A stretch of 64,000 nucleotides of DNA from Glutamicibacter sp. B1 (GCF_039602135.1 NZ_CP125942.1:3539829-3603828); one strand, 5' to 3'; shown: positions 44,938 to 55,388, counted from the stretch's first letter. Notes: generated from the letters alone by a model not told the origin. Numbers and translations are program-made.

Positions 44938-46389
44938 TTACTCTCCGGTAACAGCCTCTTGAGCTTCGGGTTGCTCTTCCCACCATGAGCGAAGTCGCTC
45001 TGTCGCTACTTCTTCGCCCAGCGGCCCCTCGTCCAAACGAAGCTCCAGCAAGTAGTTGTACGCCCGGCCAACCACAGGTCCGGGTTTGATTGCCAGCAGG
45101 GCCATGATTTGCTGACCATCCAAATCTGGACGGATGGCCTTGAGTTCTTCCTGCTCTGCAATCTGTGCGATGCGCGCCTCGAGATCGTCGTAAGCAAAGG
45201 CCAACCGGTCGGACTTCTTACGATTACGGGTGGTGACATCCGAACGGGTCAAGCGATGAAGATGCTCGAGAAGGTCACCTGCGTCAGTGACGTATCGACG
45301 GACTGCTGAATCAGTCCATCCAGCGTCCCCATAGCCGTAAAAACGCATGTGCAATTCAACGAGTCGAGCAACGGCCTTGGTGGTTTCCTTATCAAAGCGC
45401 AAGGTTCGCATGCGTGCCTTGACCAATTTGGAACCAACCACGTCGTGGTGGCGGAAAGACACCGCACCGTTTGGTTCAAATTTACGCGTGGCAGGCTTCC
45501 CAATGTCGTGCATCAACGCTGCAAAGCGCAACACAAAGTTCGGACCTGGAACCGGCCCGTCCTGATCGGTTTCCAAGGCAATAGCCTGCTCGAGCACGGT
45601 GAGCGAATGCTGATAAACATCCTTATGACGATGGTGCTCGTCAATCTCCAGCCGCAGCGCAGAAACTTCGGGAAGCACTTTATCGGCCAACCCAGTTTCA
45701 ACAAGCAAGTTAATGCCAGAACGTGGATCTGCCCCGTTGATCAGCTTGACCAGTTCATCGCGCACGCGCTCGGCGGAAATGATATCGATGCGATCGGTCA
45801 TTTCGCTCATGGCCTGACGTACCTCGGCACTGACTTCAATTTTCAGTTGCGAAGCAAAACGAGCAGCACGCATCATGCGTAGCGGGTCATCCGAGAAGGA
45901 AACATCGGGAGCACCTGGGGTGCGAATCGACTGATCCTTCAAAGAGGAGACGCCATCAAACGGGTCAACCAGTTCAAGCTGAGGCAAGCGAAGGGCCATG
46001 GAGTTCATGGTGAAGTCACGCCGGAAGAGATCATCGTGCAAGTTATCACCAAAAGCCACGATCGGCTTACGGGATTGACTGTCATAGGCGTCAGCACGAT
46101 AAGTCGTGACTTCTAGGGTGTGTTCGCCCTTTTTCAGTGCGATGGTTCCAAACTCGCGTCCCACATCCCAGATGTTGTCGGCCCAACCAGAGATCACCTT
46201 GATAGTTTCGTCGGGGCGCGCACTCGTGGTGAAGTCAAGGTCTGGAGAAACTCGACCCAGGTACAAATCTCGAACCGGTCCACCCACCAGGGACAGCTCA
46301 TGGCCTGCCGCGACAAAGCGGTCGGCCAAGTCGAAAATGACCGAGGGCAGGATTTGACGCAACGCGTCAGGTGAGGGAAGTGCATGCAT
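44938..46389 (-). CDS. pcnA: CCA tRNA nucleotidyltransferase / poly(A) polymerase family
   Basis: The 483-residue protein has the class II nucleotidyltransferase head: LSLVGGPVRDLYLGR, then the catalytic pair in SPDLDFTT, and RRDFTMNSMALRLP for base selection. The central DDPLRMMRAARFASQLKIEV follows. An HD domain (FAALMHDIGKPATRK with H and D, VARLVELHMRFYG) sits in the second half, common in Gram-positive CCA enzymes. It adds or repairs the tRNA 3' CCA end in the cytoplasm. It diverges from the NUDIX gene, a standard actinobacterial arrangement next to murJ. Confidence 0.95.
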   Translation of the reverse strand: MHALPSPDALRQILPSVIFDLADRFVAAGHELSLVGGPVRDLYLGRVSPDLDFTTSARPDETIKVISGWADNIWDVGREFGTIALKKGEHTLEVTTYRADAYDSQSRKPIVAFGDNLHDDLFRRDFTMNSMALRLPQLELVDPFDGVSSLKDQSIRTPGAPDVSFSDDPLRMMRAARFASQLKIEVSAEVRQAMSEMTDRIDIISAERVRDELVKLINGADPRSGINLLVETGLADKVLPEVSALRLEIDEHHRHKDVYQHSLTVLEQAIALETDQDGPVPGPNFVLRFAALMHDIGKPATRKFEPNGAVSFRHHDVVGSKLVKARMRTLRFDKETTKAVARLVELHMRFYGYGDAGWTDSAVRRYVTDAGDLLEHLHRLTRSDVTTRNRKKSDRLAFAYDDLEARIAQIAEQEELKAIRPDLDGQQIMALLAIKPGPVVGRAYNYLLELRLDEGPLGEEVATERLRSWWEEQPEAQEAVTGE

Positions 46390-46513
46390 AGTTACTTAAG
46401 CGTGCCAGAAATCTGGGCGAAATGCTTGAAAAAGCACCGAGTTTGCTTGCGAGATAACTTACTTGTCCACGTCGATAAGGCGAACCTGGCCACTTTCTCG
46501 ATAGAGTGGATCC

Positions 46514-47053
46514 ATGAACCGACCGATCCCGTCTGCCCCAAAGCGCACTCCATTGACTGCGTCAATGGCTCGCGCGCAGGCAACTGGCGGTCACACAAGC
46601 TTGCCAACAGTGGAAGAAGTCTCGTCCGGTGGCATCGTCATTGACTTTAATGATCCACAACTTCCCGTGGCGATTATTGCTCGGTATAACCGTGGAGGCC
46701 GTCTGGAATGGTGCCTGCCCAAGGGACATCCTGAAGGTGTGGAATCCAACGAGGAAGCGGCTATCCGTGAAATCGAGGAAGAAACTGGCATCGCCGGACG
46801 GATCCTGGCACCACTGGGTTCGGTCGATTATTGGTTCACCGTGACAAACTACCGTGTGCACAAAACCGTGCACCATTTCCTGTTGGAAGCTACCGGCGGG
46901 CATCTGACGATCGAGAACGATCCCGATCATGAAGCCGTCGATGTTGCCTGGGTTCCGCTAGGTTCACTTGGCAAACGTCTGTCCTTCCCTAATGAGCGCC
47001 GGATCGCTGATCTGGCACGCGAGGTTCTAACAAAGCATGACTCAGGTTCCTAA
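46514..47053 (+). CDS. NUDIX hydrolase (MutT-like)
   Basis: The 179-residue protein has a full Nudix box (GHPEGVESNEEAAIREIEEETGI, residues 75-97 approximately), which binds Mg2+ and hydrolyses nucleoside diphosphate-linked compounds. Flanking parts VEWCLPKG-like GRLEWCLPKGHPEG and LGSVDYWFTVTNYRVHKTVHHF match the MutT1/diadenosine type found between pcnA and murJ in actinobacteria. The exact substrate is not predictable. It overlaps murJ by 17 nt. Confidence 0.9.
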   Translation: MNRPIPSAPKRTPLTASMARAQATGGHTSLPTVEEVSSGGIVIDFNDPQLPVAIIARYNRGGRLEWCLPKGHPEGVESNEEAAIREIEEETGIAGRILAPLGSVDYWFTVTNYRVHKTVHHFLLEATGGHLTIENDPDHEAVDVAWVPLGSLGKRLSFPNERRIADLAREVLTKHDSGS

Positions 47054-48797
47054 TCCATCCGTCGGCTCCGATCAGCAACCAATGACCGGGGCCATGGACT
47101 TAGTCGCCGAACCTCCAGCGGAGCTACATCATCAGCAAGGTAGGTCGCGCTCGAAGATCTATGCCCTGATGGCCTCGGGCACCATGGTGTCCCGCTTGCT
47201 TGGTTTTGCTCGCACGGCATTGCTGGCAATGGCCATCGGTTCGGTGACCTCGGTTGCCGATATCTTCGAAAAAGCCAACGTCATCCCCACGATCATCTAC
47301 ATGTTGCTGGCCGGCGGCGTGTTCAACGTCGTGCTGATCCCACAGCTGATCAAGGCGTCCAAGGCCAGAGACCGCGGAGCTGCCTACACCTCCAAACTGA
47401 TTACGCTCACCGTGGTGGTGATGGGTATTTTGACCCTGATCCTCACGCTGAGTGCTAGGCCGCTGATCATCGCCCTGACCAACAACTGGTCAGAGCCTAT
47501 GATCGTGCTGGGCACGGCCTTCGCCTACTGGTCACTGCCGCAGATCTTCTTCTACGGGCTCTATGCGGTACTCGGGCAGGTACTGAACGCCAACGGCCGA
47601 TTTGCCGCTTTCATGTGGGCACCGGCGATTAACAACATCATCCAGCTTCTGGTGATTGGTGCGTTCATCCTGACCTTCGGTTCCTATACCTCGGGTGATC
47701 CAATGGAGAACTGGAGCACCCTGAAAACCATCTGGCTCGCTGGCGGGGCCACCTTGGGCATCGTCATGCAGGCGCTGGTCCTGTTCTGGCCGTTGAAAAA
47801 GAGCGGACTGAAACTCAGCTTCGATTTTGGATGGCGAGGCATGGGCCTGCGCCACGTGGGCAAGCTTGCGATCTGGACCTTGGCTGCCATGGTCATCGGC
47901 AACCTTTCTTCGTTGTTGTACTCCAAGATCGTCTCCGGTGCGACCGCAGCACGTGCCCAGATGCCAGCCGATCAGGCCGCCTCGGTGGCCGGCGAATATG
48001 CCCTGAACACCTCCCAGCTGATCACCGTCCTGCCACACTCACTGTTCGCACTGACCGTGGCCACGGTGCTCTTTAACGACTTTGCTCGTGCCTTTGCCGA
48101 GAAGCGTGCCGGTGATGTCGGCCAACTGCTCAATCGCGGAATGCGTTCCACCGCAATCCCCATCGTTTTCTGCACCATCGTCTTCATCGTGCTTGCGGGC
48201 CCCTTGGGCAGACTCTTCGCCGGTTCCTCGCAGAATGCTGCTCAAGCAGCCGGTGCATTGGGTCAGTTGTTAGTCCTCACCGCGTTGGGGTTGCCGTTTA
48301 AGTCGCTACAGTTCTTCATGCTGCGCGTGTTTTACGCCGAAGAAGACACGCGTACCCCGATGCTGATCCAGAGTGCCACCGCAGCCCTTGGCCTGATTCT
48401 GGCCTTCTCCGCTGCCGCGCTAGTTGATCCTTTGCATATTGCCGCAGCCATCGCGTTCATTTACGGGCTGACCAATATTCTTTCCTGCATCGGCACGCAC
48501 TACCTGGTCAAACGCCGCTACGGCAATTATGGTGTCACCTCGGTTATCGATACCTACGTCCGTGTGGGCTGGATGGCGACCATCTCCGGGGCAGCCGGCT
48601 GCCTAGTGCTATGGCTATTGGGTGGATTCAGCTTTGGATTCGCCTATAGCTCGTTGTTCAACGCGATTATTTCGATCATTCTCGTCGCCGGAACCATGGG
48701 CGTGATTTACCTCGGGTTACTGCACAAAACTAAGGTGCCGGAGCTTGCTGGCTTCCTCGGTCCGTTCCTTCGTCGTATCCCAGGAATCAAGCGTTGA
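47037..48797 (+). CDS. murJ: Lipid II flippase MurJ (MviN)
   Basis: The 586-residue protein has about 14 membrane helices and the MurJ signatures MASGTMVSRLLGFARTALLAM, FEKANVIPTIIYMLLAGGVFNVVLIPQL (split by the loop) and LPHSLFALTVATVLFNDFARAFAEK. It flips the peptidoglycan precursor lipid II across the membrane. In mycobacteria the same protein continues into a pseudokinase and a sugar-binding domain; here the chain ends after helix 14 and these domains are encoded by the next gene. The start overlaps the NUDIX gene. Confidence 0.96.
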   Translation: MTQVPNPSVGSDQQPMTGAMDLVAEPPAELHHQQGRSRSKIYALMASGTMVSRLLGFARTALLAMAIGSVTSVADIFEKANVIPTIIYMLLAGGVFNVVLIPQLIKASKARDRGAAYTSKLITLTVVVMGILTLILTLSARPLIIALTNNWSEPMIVLGTAFAYWSLPQIFFYGLYAVLGQVLNANGRFAAFMWAPAINNIIQLLVIGAFILTFGSYTSGDPMENWSTLKTIWLAGGATLGIVMQALVLFWPLKKSGLKLSFDFGWRGMGLRHVGKLAIWTLAAMVIGNLSSLLYSKIVSGATAARAQMPADQAASVAGEYALNTSQLITVLPHSLFALTVATVLFNDFARAFAEKRAGDVGQLLNRGMRSTAIPIVFCTIVFIVLAGPLGRLFAGSSQNAAQAAGALGQLLVLTALGLPFKSLQFFMLRVFYAEEDTRTPMLIQSATAALGLILAFSAAALVDPLHIAAAIAFIYGLTNILSCIGTHYLVKRRYGNYGVTSVIDTYVRVGWMATISGAAGCLVLWLLGGFSFGFAYSSLFNAIISIILVAGTMGVIYLGLLHKTKVPELAGFLGPFLRRIPGIKR

Positions 48798-48922
48798 AAA
48801 TCCTCTAAAACTTGCTAGTGATTATGGGCAAATTGGCACGATTTAGACCCCGCTGACAGGTAACATGACAGGTGGTGGTCTCTGGACTGCTACCGAAGAA
48901 CAATCAACCCTTGGAGATGCAC

Positions 48923-50596
48923 GTGTCGCAGCCAATCGATGTCGGCTCTGTCCTCAGCGGCCGTTACCAGGTCACCGAGACTGTCCTTTCATCAGCTGAA
49001 GGTGATTTGGTACTCGGCGGCATTGACCAGGTTCTCAATCGATCCGTGAGCATCATGGTGGCCTCCAGCGAGAATTCCTCGCAGCTTGCCGCCAGCGCCC
49101 GGGAAATCGCCATGGGTGAGCGTGCCTCCAACGTTCAGGTTCTCGACCTTGGCATCACCGACGCCAACCAGACTTACCTAGTCGCCAATGTGGCTCGTTC
49201 CTCGGACCTGTTGGATCTCGTACTCGAATCCGACGAGGCACCCTATGTGGAGCCTTTCTTCACCGACACCCTCGGCACCGAAATCTTCGGCGAATCTCGC
49301 CAGGCCGTGCCAGAAACCTATGACGACGACAGCCAGTACTACGACCAGCTGCAGTACGAAGACGAGGAACCAGAGCATCAGCGCAAGCTCGGCACCGCCT
49401 TCTCCAGTGGCCTCGCAGGTCTGAAGAACCGCTTCGGCAAGAAGAACCAAGAGCAGTCTGAAGAGCAGCAGTTCGATCAGACTGCTCCCAACGAGCAGAT
49501 TGCTGCCACCACCGCCAACCCTGTAGCGCCCGCTGAACAGCCCGCTACCGAGGGTCAGCCCAAGGTGACCCGTTTGGACGATGACAAAGACGACGAGCCA
49601 AACGTCACCGCCACCGCGGCTCTGGCTGCGGCCGCTCAGTCCAAGGGCAACACCCCAGCAGATTCCAAGTCGCAGCAGGCCAAGGCCGAGTCGACAGAAA
49701 AGAAGCCAGAAGCTGAGCAGAAGCCGGCTGAACAGAAGCCTGCTGAACAGAAGCCTGCTAAGGACGAGGCTAAGCCAGCCAAGAAGAAGGGGGCGGCTGC
49801 CGCGACCGGCGCAGCCACTGGTGCCGCTGCAGCTGCCGATACCGCCGGGGCTGCCAAGGCATCAACCTTCCCTGCAGCAGCGAAGAACGTGCCCGCGCAG
49901 AGCGCCGCAGCTCCTGTAGCCAAGGAAGAAGAGGAAGAGAGCAGCTCGAAGGGTACCCGCCTGCTTGTTGGCGCGGTGCTACTGATCGTCTTGGTTCTCG
50001 CCGTAGTCTTCGCGTTCAACTTCCTCGGTGGAGATAAGAACACCACTGCCAACGGTCCAAGCGAAAAGACGGAGGCATCGCAGCCTGCAGAAACTGAAAA
50101 GGCTAAGGAATCTACCGAGCCTTCCCTCGCTGCACCTAAGATCGCCGACATCTCGCGCTTGGTTCCAGGCAATCAGCAGCTGAATGCTGAAACCGATGGC
50201 ACCTTGTCGAAGATGATCGACGGCAACGCTTCCAGCGTCTACAACACCTACACGTACACCACCAGCAACTTCGGTGGCTTCGCCTCGAATATGGTCTTCA
50301 TCCTCGAGCTCGAAGATAAGTCAGATATCTCCGAGGTGAACCTCGAGGGCCTCAACGCTACCGGCGGTGACTACGAAATTTTAGTCGGCGACTCCGATGA
50401 CCTAGGCGATGCCAAGTCCGTGGCCAAGGGTTCATTCTCCGGCCCATCAATCTCCGTGACGGTCAAGGATGGCGATAAGGATTCCATGGAGGGTTCCTAC
50501 GTCTTCCTCAACGTCACCGACCTGCCTCGTAAGGCTTCGGGCGGTAACGAATCACGCCCATTCGGTCTGCAAATCGGTGAGTTCTCCGCTAAGTAA
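48923..50596 (+). CDS. Membrane-anchored pseudokinase with extracellular sugar-binding-like domain
   Basis: The 557-residue protein has three parts. Residues 1-105 look like the N-lobe of a Ser/Thr kinase (VGSVLSGRYQVTETVLSSAEGD), but the Lys of the VAVK motif is missing and no HRD or DFG follows, so it cannot be an active kinase. A long acidic then Ala/Lys/Pro/Glu-rich linker with repeats of AEQKP leads to a single membrane helix (LLVGAVLLIVLVLAVVFAF, about residue 350-370). The outer domain (VPGNQQLNAETDGTLSKMID... ) resembles an F5/8-type galactose-binding fold. GTG 48923 has GGAG six bases before it. It is the detached counterpart of the MviN C-terminus. Confidence 0.85.
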   Translation: MSQPIDVGSVLSGRYQVTETVLSSAEGDLVLGGIDQVLNRSVSIMVASSENSSQLAASAREIAMGERASNVQVLDLGITDANQTYLVANVARSSDLLDLVLESDEAPYVEPFFTDTLGTEIFGESRQAVPETYDDDSQYYDQLQYEDEEPEHQRKLGTAFSSGLAGLKNRFGKKNQEQSEEQQFDQTAPNEQIAATTANPVAPAEQPATEGQPKVTRLDDDKDDEPNVTATAALAAAAQSKGNTPADSKSQQAKAESTEKKPEAEQKPAEQKPAEQKPAKDEAKPAKKKGAAAATGAATGAAAAADTAGAAKASTFPAAAKNVPAQSAAAPVAKEEEEESSSKGTRLLVGAVLLIVLVLAVVFAFNFLGGDKNTTANGPSEKTEASQPAETEKAKESTEPSLAAPKIADISRLVPGNQQLNAETDGTLSKMIDGNASSVYNTYTYTTSNFGGFASNMVFILELEDKSDISEVNLEGLNATGGDYEILVGDSDDLGDAKSVAKGSFSGPSISVTVKDGDKDSMEGSYVFLNVTDLPRKASGGNESRPFGLQIGEFSAK

Positions 50597-50629
50597 TAGA
50601 AGCGGAATTTTTTAGCAAAGACATACGTT

Positions 50630-50666
50630 GAGGTGGATAGTGAGGTTAAGCCTCGCTATCCACCTC
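50630..50666 (+). promoter_or_regulatory. Strong hairpin in the trxB leader
   Basis: Arms of 16 nt (50630-50645 and 50651-50666) pair with one mismatch around TTAAG. It sits 33 bp after the pseudokinase gene and 29 bp before the trxB start, with no T-run, so it may be a terminator, an RNA processing site or a leader control element. Confidence 0.6.
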
Positions 50667-50695
50667 GCATTATTAGGACGAAAGGGTTCTACCCC

Positions 50696-51661
50696 GTGAC
50701 TTCAGCACAGAACGACGAAATCCGCGACGTAATCATCGTCGGCTCCGGCCCGTCGGGTTATACCGCTGCGATTTACACCGCGCGTGCGAACCTGAAACCA
50801 CTGGTCATCGCCGGTTCAGTAACCGCTGGCGGCGAACTGATGAACACCACGGACGTGGAGAACTTCCCAGGCTTCCCAGAGGGAATCATGGGCCCAGACC
50901 TGATGGACAACATGCAGAAGCAGGCTGAGCGTTTTGGCGCCGAAATCCTCTTCGATGATGTCACTGCGATGGATCTCACAGGCGATATCAAGACCCTCTC
51001 ACTGGCCGACGGCACCACCTTCCGTACCCGTAGCGTCATCGTTTCCACCGGCTCCGCATACCGCGAGCTGGGTCTGGAAGATGAGAAGCGCCTGTCCGGC
51101 CACGGCGTCTCCTGGTGTGCAACCTGCGATGGTTTCTTCTTCCGCGAACAGAACATTGCCGTCATCGGTGGTGGCGACTCCGCAATGGAAGAAGCACTGT
51201 TCCTGACCAAGTTTGCTTCCAAGGTCACCGTCGTACACCGCCGCAACGAACTGCGCGCATCGAAGATCATGGCTGACCGCGCTTTGGCTCACGAGAAGAT
51301 TGACTTCGTGTGGGATTCCGAGGTGGTTGGCATCAACGGTGACGACAAGGTCCAGGGTCTGGTTGTTAAGAACCGTACCAGCGGTGAAGAGAGCACCCTT
51401 GATGTCACTGGTATCTTCGTTGCCATTGGCAATGATCCACGCGTTGATCTCGTCAAGGATCAGCTCGAACTAACTTCCGAGGGCACCATTGCCGTCGAAG
51501 GACGTACCTCGAAGACTTCGCTGCCAGGCGTATTTGCTGCTGGCGATGTCATCGATTCCACTTACCGTCAGGCAATTACTGCAGCTGCTTCCGGCTGCGC
51601 TGCTGCACAGGATGTGGAGCACTACCTGGCTAACGTCAACGAATCCGTAGCTACCGCCTAA
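50696..51661 (+). CDS. trxB: Thioredoxin reductase
   Basis: The 321-residue flavoprotein has FAD-binding VIIVGSGPSGYTAAIYTARA, redox pair C141-C144 in SWCATCDGFFF, NADPH-binding IAVIGGGDSAMEEALFL and the late GVFAAGDVIDSTYRQAITAA. It transfers electrons from NADPH to thioredoxin. The GTG at 50696 is preferred because AAAGGG precedes it and the homologous N-terminus begins here; the frame is open from 50633. The thioredoxin gene follows by 28 bp. Confidence 0.97.
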   Translation: MTSAQNDEIRDVIIVGSGPSGYTAAIYTARANLKPLVIAGSVTAGGELMNTTDVENFPGFPEGIMGPDLMDNMQKQAERFGAEILFDDVTAMDLTGDIKTLSLADGTTFRTRSVIVSTGSAYRELGLEDEKRLSGHGVSWCATCDGFFFREQNIAVIGGGDSAMEEALFLTKFASKVTVVHRRNELRASKIMADRALAHEKIDFVWDSEVVGINGDDKVQGLVVKNRTSGEESTLDVTGIFVAIGNDPRVDLVKDQLELTSEGTIAVEGRTSKTSLPGVFAAGDVIDSTYRQAITAAASGCAAAQDVEHYLANVNESVATA

Positions 51662-51689
51662 TTAGTTTTTCAGAAAGGGGTTGTCTCTC

Positions 51690-52013
51690 ATGAGCAACGC
51701 AAAAGCAGTAACTGAAGCAACCTTCCAGAGCGAAGTTCTGGAAGCCGAAAAGCCAGTCATCGTCGATTTCTGGGCAGAATGGTGCGGCCCTTGCCGCCAG
51801 CTCGGTCCAGTTCTGGATCAGATCGCTGAAGAGCACGCTGCCAAGGTAGACGTCGTCAAGGTTAACGTTGACGAGAACCAGGGCATTGCTGCTAAGTACG
51901 GTATCACCAGCATCCCTGCTGTTTATGTCTTCAAGGGTGGCGAGCACGTTGCTACCTCGATCGGTGCTAAGCCTAAGGCTGTCATCGAGAAGGACTTCGC
52001 AGAATACCTGTAA
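51690..52013 (+). CDS. trxA: Thioredoxin
   Basis: The 107-residue protein has the active site WAEWCGPC (Cys32, Cys35), the partner KVDVVKVNVDENQGIAAKYGI and the cis-proline loop SIPAVYVF. It is a cytoplasmic disulfide reductase and substrate of TrxB. ATG 51690 with AAGGGG ten bases before is preferred to TTG 51681. A strong terminator follows. Confidence 0.98.
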   Translation: MSNAKAVTEATFQSEVLEAEKPVIVDFWAEWCGPCRQLGPVLDQIAEEHAAKVDVVKVNVDENQGIAAKYGITSIPAVYVFKGGEHVATSIGAKPKAVIEKDFAEYL

Positions 52014-52034
52014 GTCTTAAAACAGTTTTGAGAG

Positions 52035-52062
52035 AGGGACTAGCTTCGGCTGGTCCCTTTTT
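52035..52062 (+). terminator. Intrinsic terminator of trxB-trxA
   Basis: Ten-base arms (52035-52044 and 52049-52058) with one G-U pair and a TTCG tetraloop, followed by TTTTT. Confidence 0.95.
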
Positions 52063-54047
52063 CTGTGTCGGTAGGTACTAATCGACCCTAGCTGGGGTCA
52101 AGGCATCTGTAACGGTGCGTTTGAAGCGTTACTGAAAAAGAAGTCATGCATAGAAAACTGTTTCGTTTGTTTTTGAAGTAAAAAGAATTTTTACGACTCC
52201 GAATCGTTGAAACGTCAGGACAATCGACGAATTCAATGCGTCTTAAGCTGCCAGACATCATGAATCTCATTCGAAGATCAAATATGTTGTTCGCTCTGTA
52301 TCAAGGATCCTCCTAACGCTCTGAAACAGAATGTACATCGGTGTTCGGTTGTTTCTACGGCGAGGACCTAAGAAGCACCACTCGCGTTGAGAAGCCGGAA
52401 CTGCTCTTCGTTTTCTCTGAACCGACAGTGCTCATGGACCCTCGAAACAAACTCAGCATCTTCGGTTGCAGACGAAAATCTATAAGTAGAACCCCTCGGC
52501 TCCACCTACATTTCGTTGACGATGAGATCTGCAGCTGATGAGACCGATCCATCGAGAAACATGAAAGAGAATTACCTATCTAGGCCAGAGCCTAGGGCCG
52601 GCATCAACAATGAATGCCATAGATTCTAAAGACATCGCCGTCGCATACCAGATGCGCCAGAGGCTAAACGAGAGCACTGCCGAGGTCCATGCAATCGTGG
52701 ATCATATCGAGCTTCCTATTTCGAGGTTGTGTTGGTGCCCAATGCGGACAGGCGGATGCTAGTGCCTTTCTTCGTTGGAGATTGAAGTCTGCGTGACTGT
52801 GCAGCCTACCGAAGACTGGGTCTGGGCTGTCGGTAATTGTTATCAACGAGGAGCTTAGAAAGCTTCTGTACGGTCGTGGTCGAGTGAGACGCAGTTGTTC
52901 CTTGTAATCCCCACAGGAGGCCGTAAAAGAGCTTATGAGGCGTAACAGCTACAGACGGTGCTTCTGGTGGTGTTCGCGGTTTCATTGGCGTAGCTGTTCG
53001 AGCGGCCCAAAAGTCTAGTTCCTGATATTCAGTGATCATCCTGGTGGCAACAAGACCACCGATGTCAAAAATCTTTAGGCATCGACGAAGGTGTTTTCGC
53101 TTCCAAGCAAGCAATGGCCACCTTTGCGTTGAAGCTATCGGCGCTAGCTGTTGTGACGGTGTCCGAAAAATTCAACGGTAGGACGGGCCAGCACACAACA
53201 ACATTTGCTCCTATTCCGTCTCCCTTTAGACAGTTACTACTTCTTAGAAGGAAGGAAGCGAACAAATAAATCTTGTTCGCAATCTGGTCTCCGAGGCTCG
53301 AGAACGTAATGTGCCTAGTGCCTCGCGTCCACGTTGTTCTTGGCGTCGTGTCCAGTGCATGAAGCAACGACTGAGACTCCCGGTTGTAGCACTGGCATCT
53401 GCAGTCGAAAGCGCCGTAACCCATCATCGACTCCCCTACCCGCCGGTCTGATCAATGTACGGGCTATACGTGAGCATTCGCGTGAGGACGGGTTTCCTTA
53501 GTTCTAAATGCGATTGTGTTCGTTAGAGTCGGAAGAATGTGCTTTCTTTGAAGTCTCGTCCAGGAAGCAGCTAGCCACAGAGTGTGGCTTCCTTGCTCTT
53601 CGTGTTCGTTCGTCATTTCAGATTGTCACGGTCAAAGCTTCGAAAAAGTAGTTGCAGTACTTCGTTGTAAGACCTCTCAAGTAATCGAGATTCACCTCCA
53701 AGGTTCCCCTACATGTGGAACTGAAGGATCATTTCTACCCGGATTACCTATCGTTGAATCAGCTTCTTCATCAGTTTGTTCCACGACTATGGAAGGAGCT
53801 TAGGTTACGGCTTCCGACGTTGCTAGAGATGATATTGACGACGAGGAGTGTAGGCCCTAGCACCGATGGAGTATCTGTGTAGTTCCGAACCTCGGAAGCT
53901 GTTAGACCTGCTGAATGTGAATAGCCTTCAATCGACTCTTCATTAGAATCGAGTCGGAACGCATCTTCCATTTCTGCAGCTGCACCGAATTCAGGCGTTA
54001 CTGATACCCCTTGGTCCTGACCAACTTTCAGTCCCAAGAAGCAAACA

Positions 54048-54063
54048 TGTTTCACGTGAAACA
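54048..54063. other. parS centromere site
   Basis: Exact 16-bp palindrome TGTTTCACGTGAAACA, the ParB binding site. Confidence 0.97.
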
Positions 54064-54111
54064 CGATTATGGAACTACTACTGTAGCTGTCTCAAAAAGA
54101 GCCGTAAGCAA

Positions 54112-54127
54112 TGTTTCACGTGAAACA
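54112..54127. other. parS centromere site
   Basis: Exact TGTTTCACGTGAAACA, 48 bp beyond the previous parS; the pair could nucleate one ParB complex. Confidence 0.97.
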
Positions 54128-55012
54128 CGACCGCCATCAGGATGGATCTAGTGTCCAGGTGGAACGAGGTACCCCAACGCCGCGGGCATGTTTTCAATGC
54201 AACTAGACAGCCTGAAGAAGCGTCTGCGAACGTGGTTTGAGAGCTCTGGTACCTACTCCCCCAACGTCTTCAATCGTGAACACGTTGACAGCGAGTAGCT
54301 TTGGCACACCATCGGCGCTTCCTTGTATGGACGGCACCCATCCCTGTACTTTCAAATTTTCCACCCACTCGGGTTTTGAATCGCGCATCGATCCGAAACG
54401 TGCCACGTCGAAATCTGCTGATGAACTGAATCAATGAACATGTACCCGGCACGAAGACTTCTTGGTTCAAAGTCAGGATTCCTTGGTTAGTCGATCGTCA
54501 ACGTTATTCCTTTTGAGCGCCGCCAAATATCGCAGTTCGGTTCTATTCAGAATGTCGGCACTTTCCTACAACCTAACCTCAACGAGAAACTGTCTGTGGT
54601 GAACACAATCCCTGCATCGAAGATATCGCTGTATGTCGCTTTACGCACGTGATCGGCTCATCGCAACGAGTTACTTAGAAGTCTCTCTCGGCTCACGTTC
54701 CATACGGTGCAACCCGTCTATATATCCATCGCTCATTGCTTCAGCACATAGCTGAGCATGCCAGTCAGCCTGATCAGGCAGAGGGAGAATGTCTAATTCG
54801 AACAATCCGTCGTTCCGTCTACAAACACATTCACCTGACTTGCGTCATAGCTGAACTTCTGAAAAGAGCATCGATCAGTGATCAAGGCATTTCATTCTGC
54901 AGTATGGCGTAATGGTTTGAGTGGCCATGCTGTCTGATTACCACCTATAACTACTCCCCCACACGATCTAGCAATCGAGCTTAGCGGAAATGAATATTCG
55001 TAGGTCTGGGTG

Positions 55013-55388
55013 CCACTCAATATTGCCTATAGGGACCACCAATACTGCTATGGGTAGCCAGCAAACACCTTGAAGGACACTGCCAACCACCAGCAGCTTT
55101 GGGGCCACGACAGGCTCAGCTGTTCACGAGTGTCGTTTGTTCTTGTCTCAGAGTCATCGCTAAGTGAATATTGATCTTCTAATGTCAAAGGAAAATTGAC
55201 CGCACCGTACTAACTGTCCTAAAACTACATTGCAGGTTCTAATGATTCTTCGCTACGTACGAATCACCAGTCAAAGGCACCACCTCAGCATGGTTGAATA
55301 TCTGGATCATTGAGAGCCACCAATATTGCCGTTCAGAGCCATAAGCAGAGGACAGCATTATTCTCGGTGAGAGCCACCCACAATCCTT
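55013..55388. repeat. Degenerate repeats, possible insertion-sequence end
   Basis: Four related units of the type CCACCAATATTGCC occur at 55013-55027, 55036-55049, 55317-55330 and 55374-55388, several preceded by GAGAG or GGGA. Multiple short terminal repeats of this sort (GCCACC...) are found at the ends of IS21-family elements. No istA or istB frame is present, so at most a decayed remnant exists. Confidence 0.4.

Noticed and set aside
53065..53427. 120-codon minus-strand frame in the gene-poor block
   Set aside because: No recognisable motif, no good ribosome binding site and unusual composition; about the length expected by chance in 5.8 kb.
53771..54064. Frame beginning MFHVKH in the gene-poor block
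   Set aside because: The MFHVKH start is simply parS translated; the remaining residues show no family resemblance.
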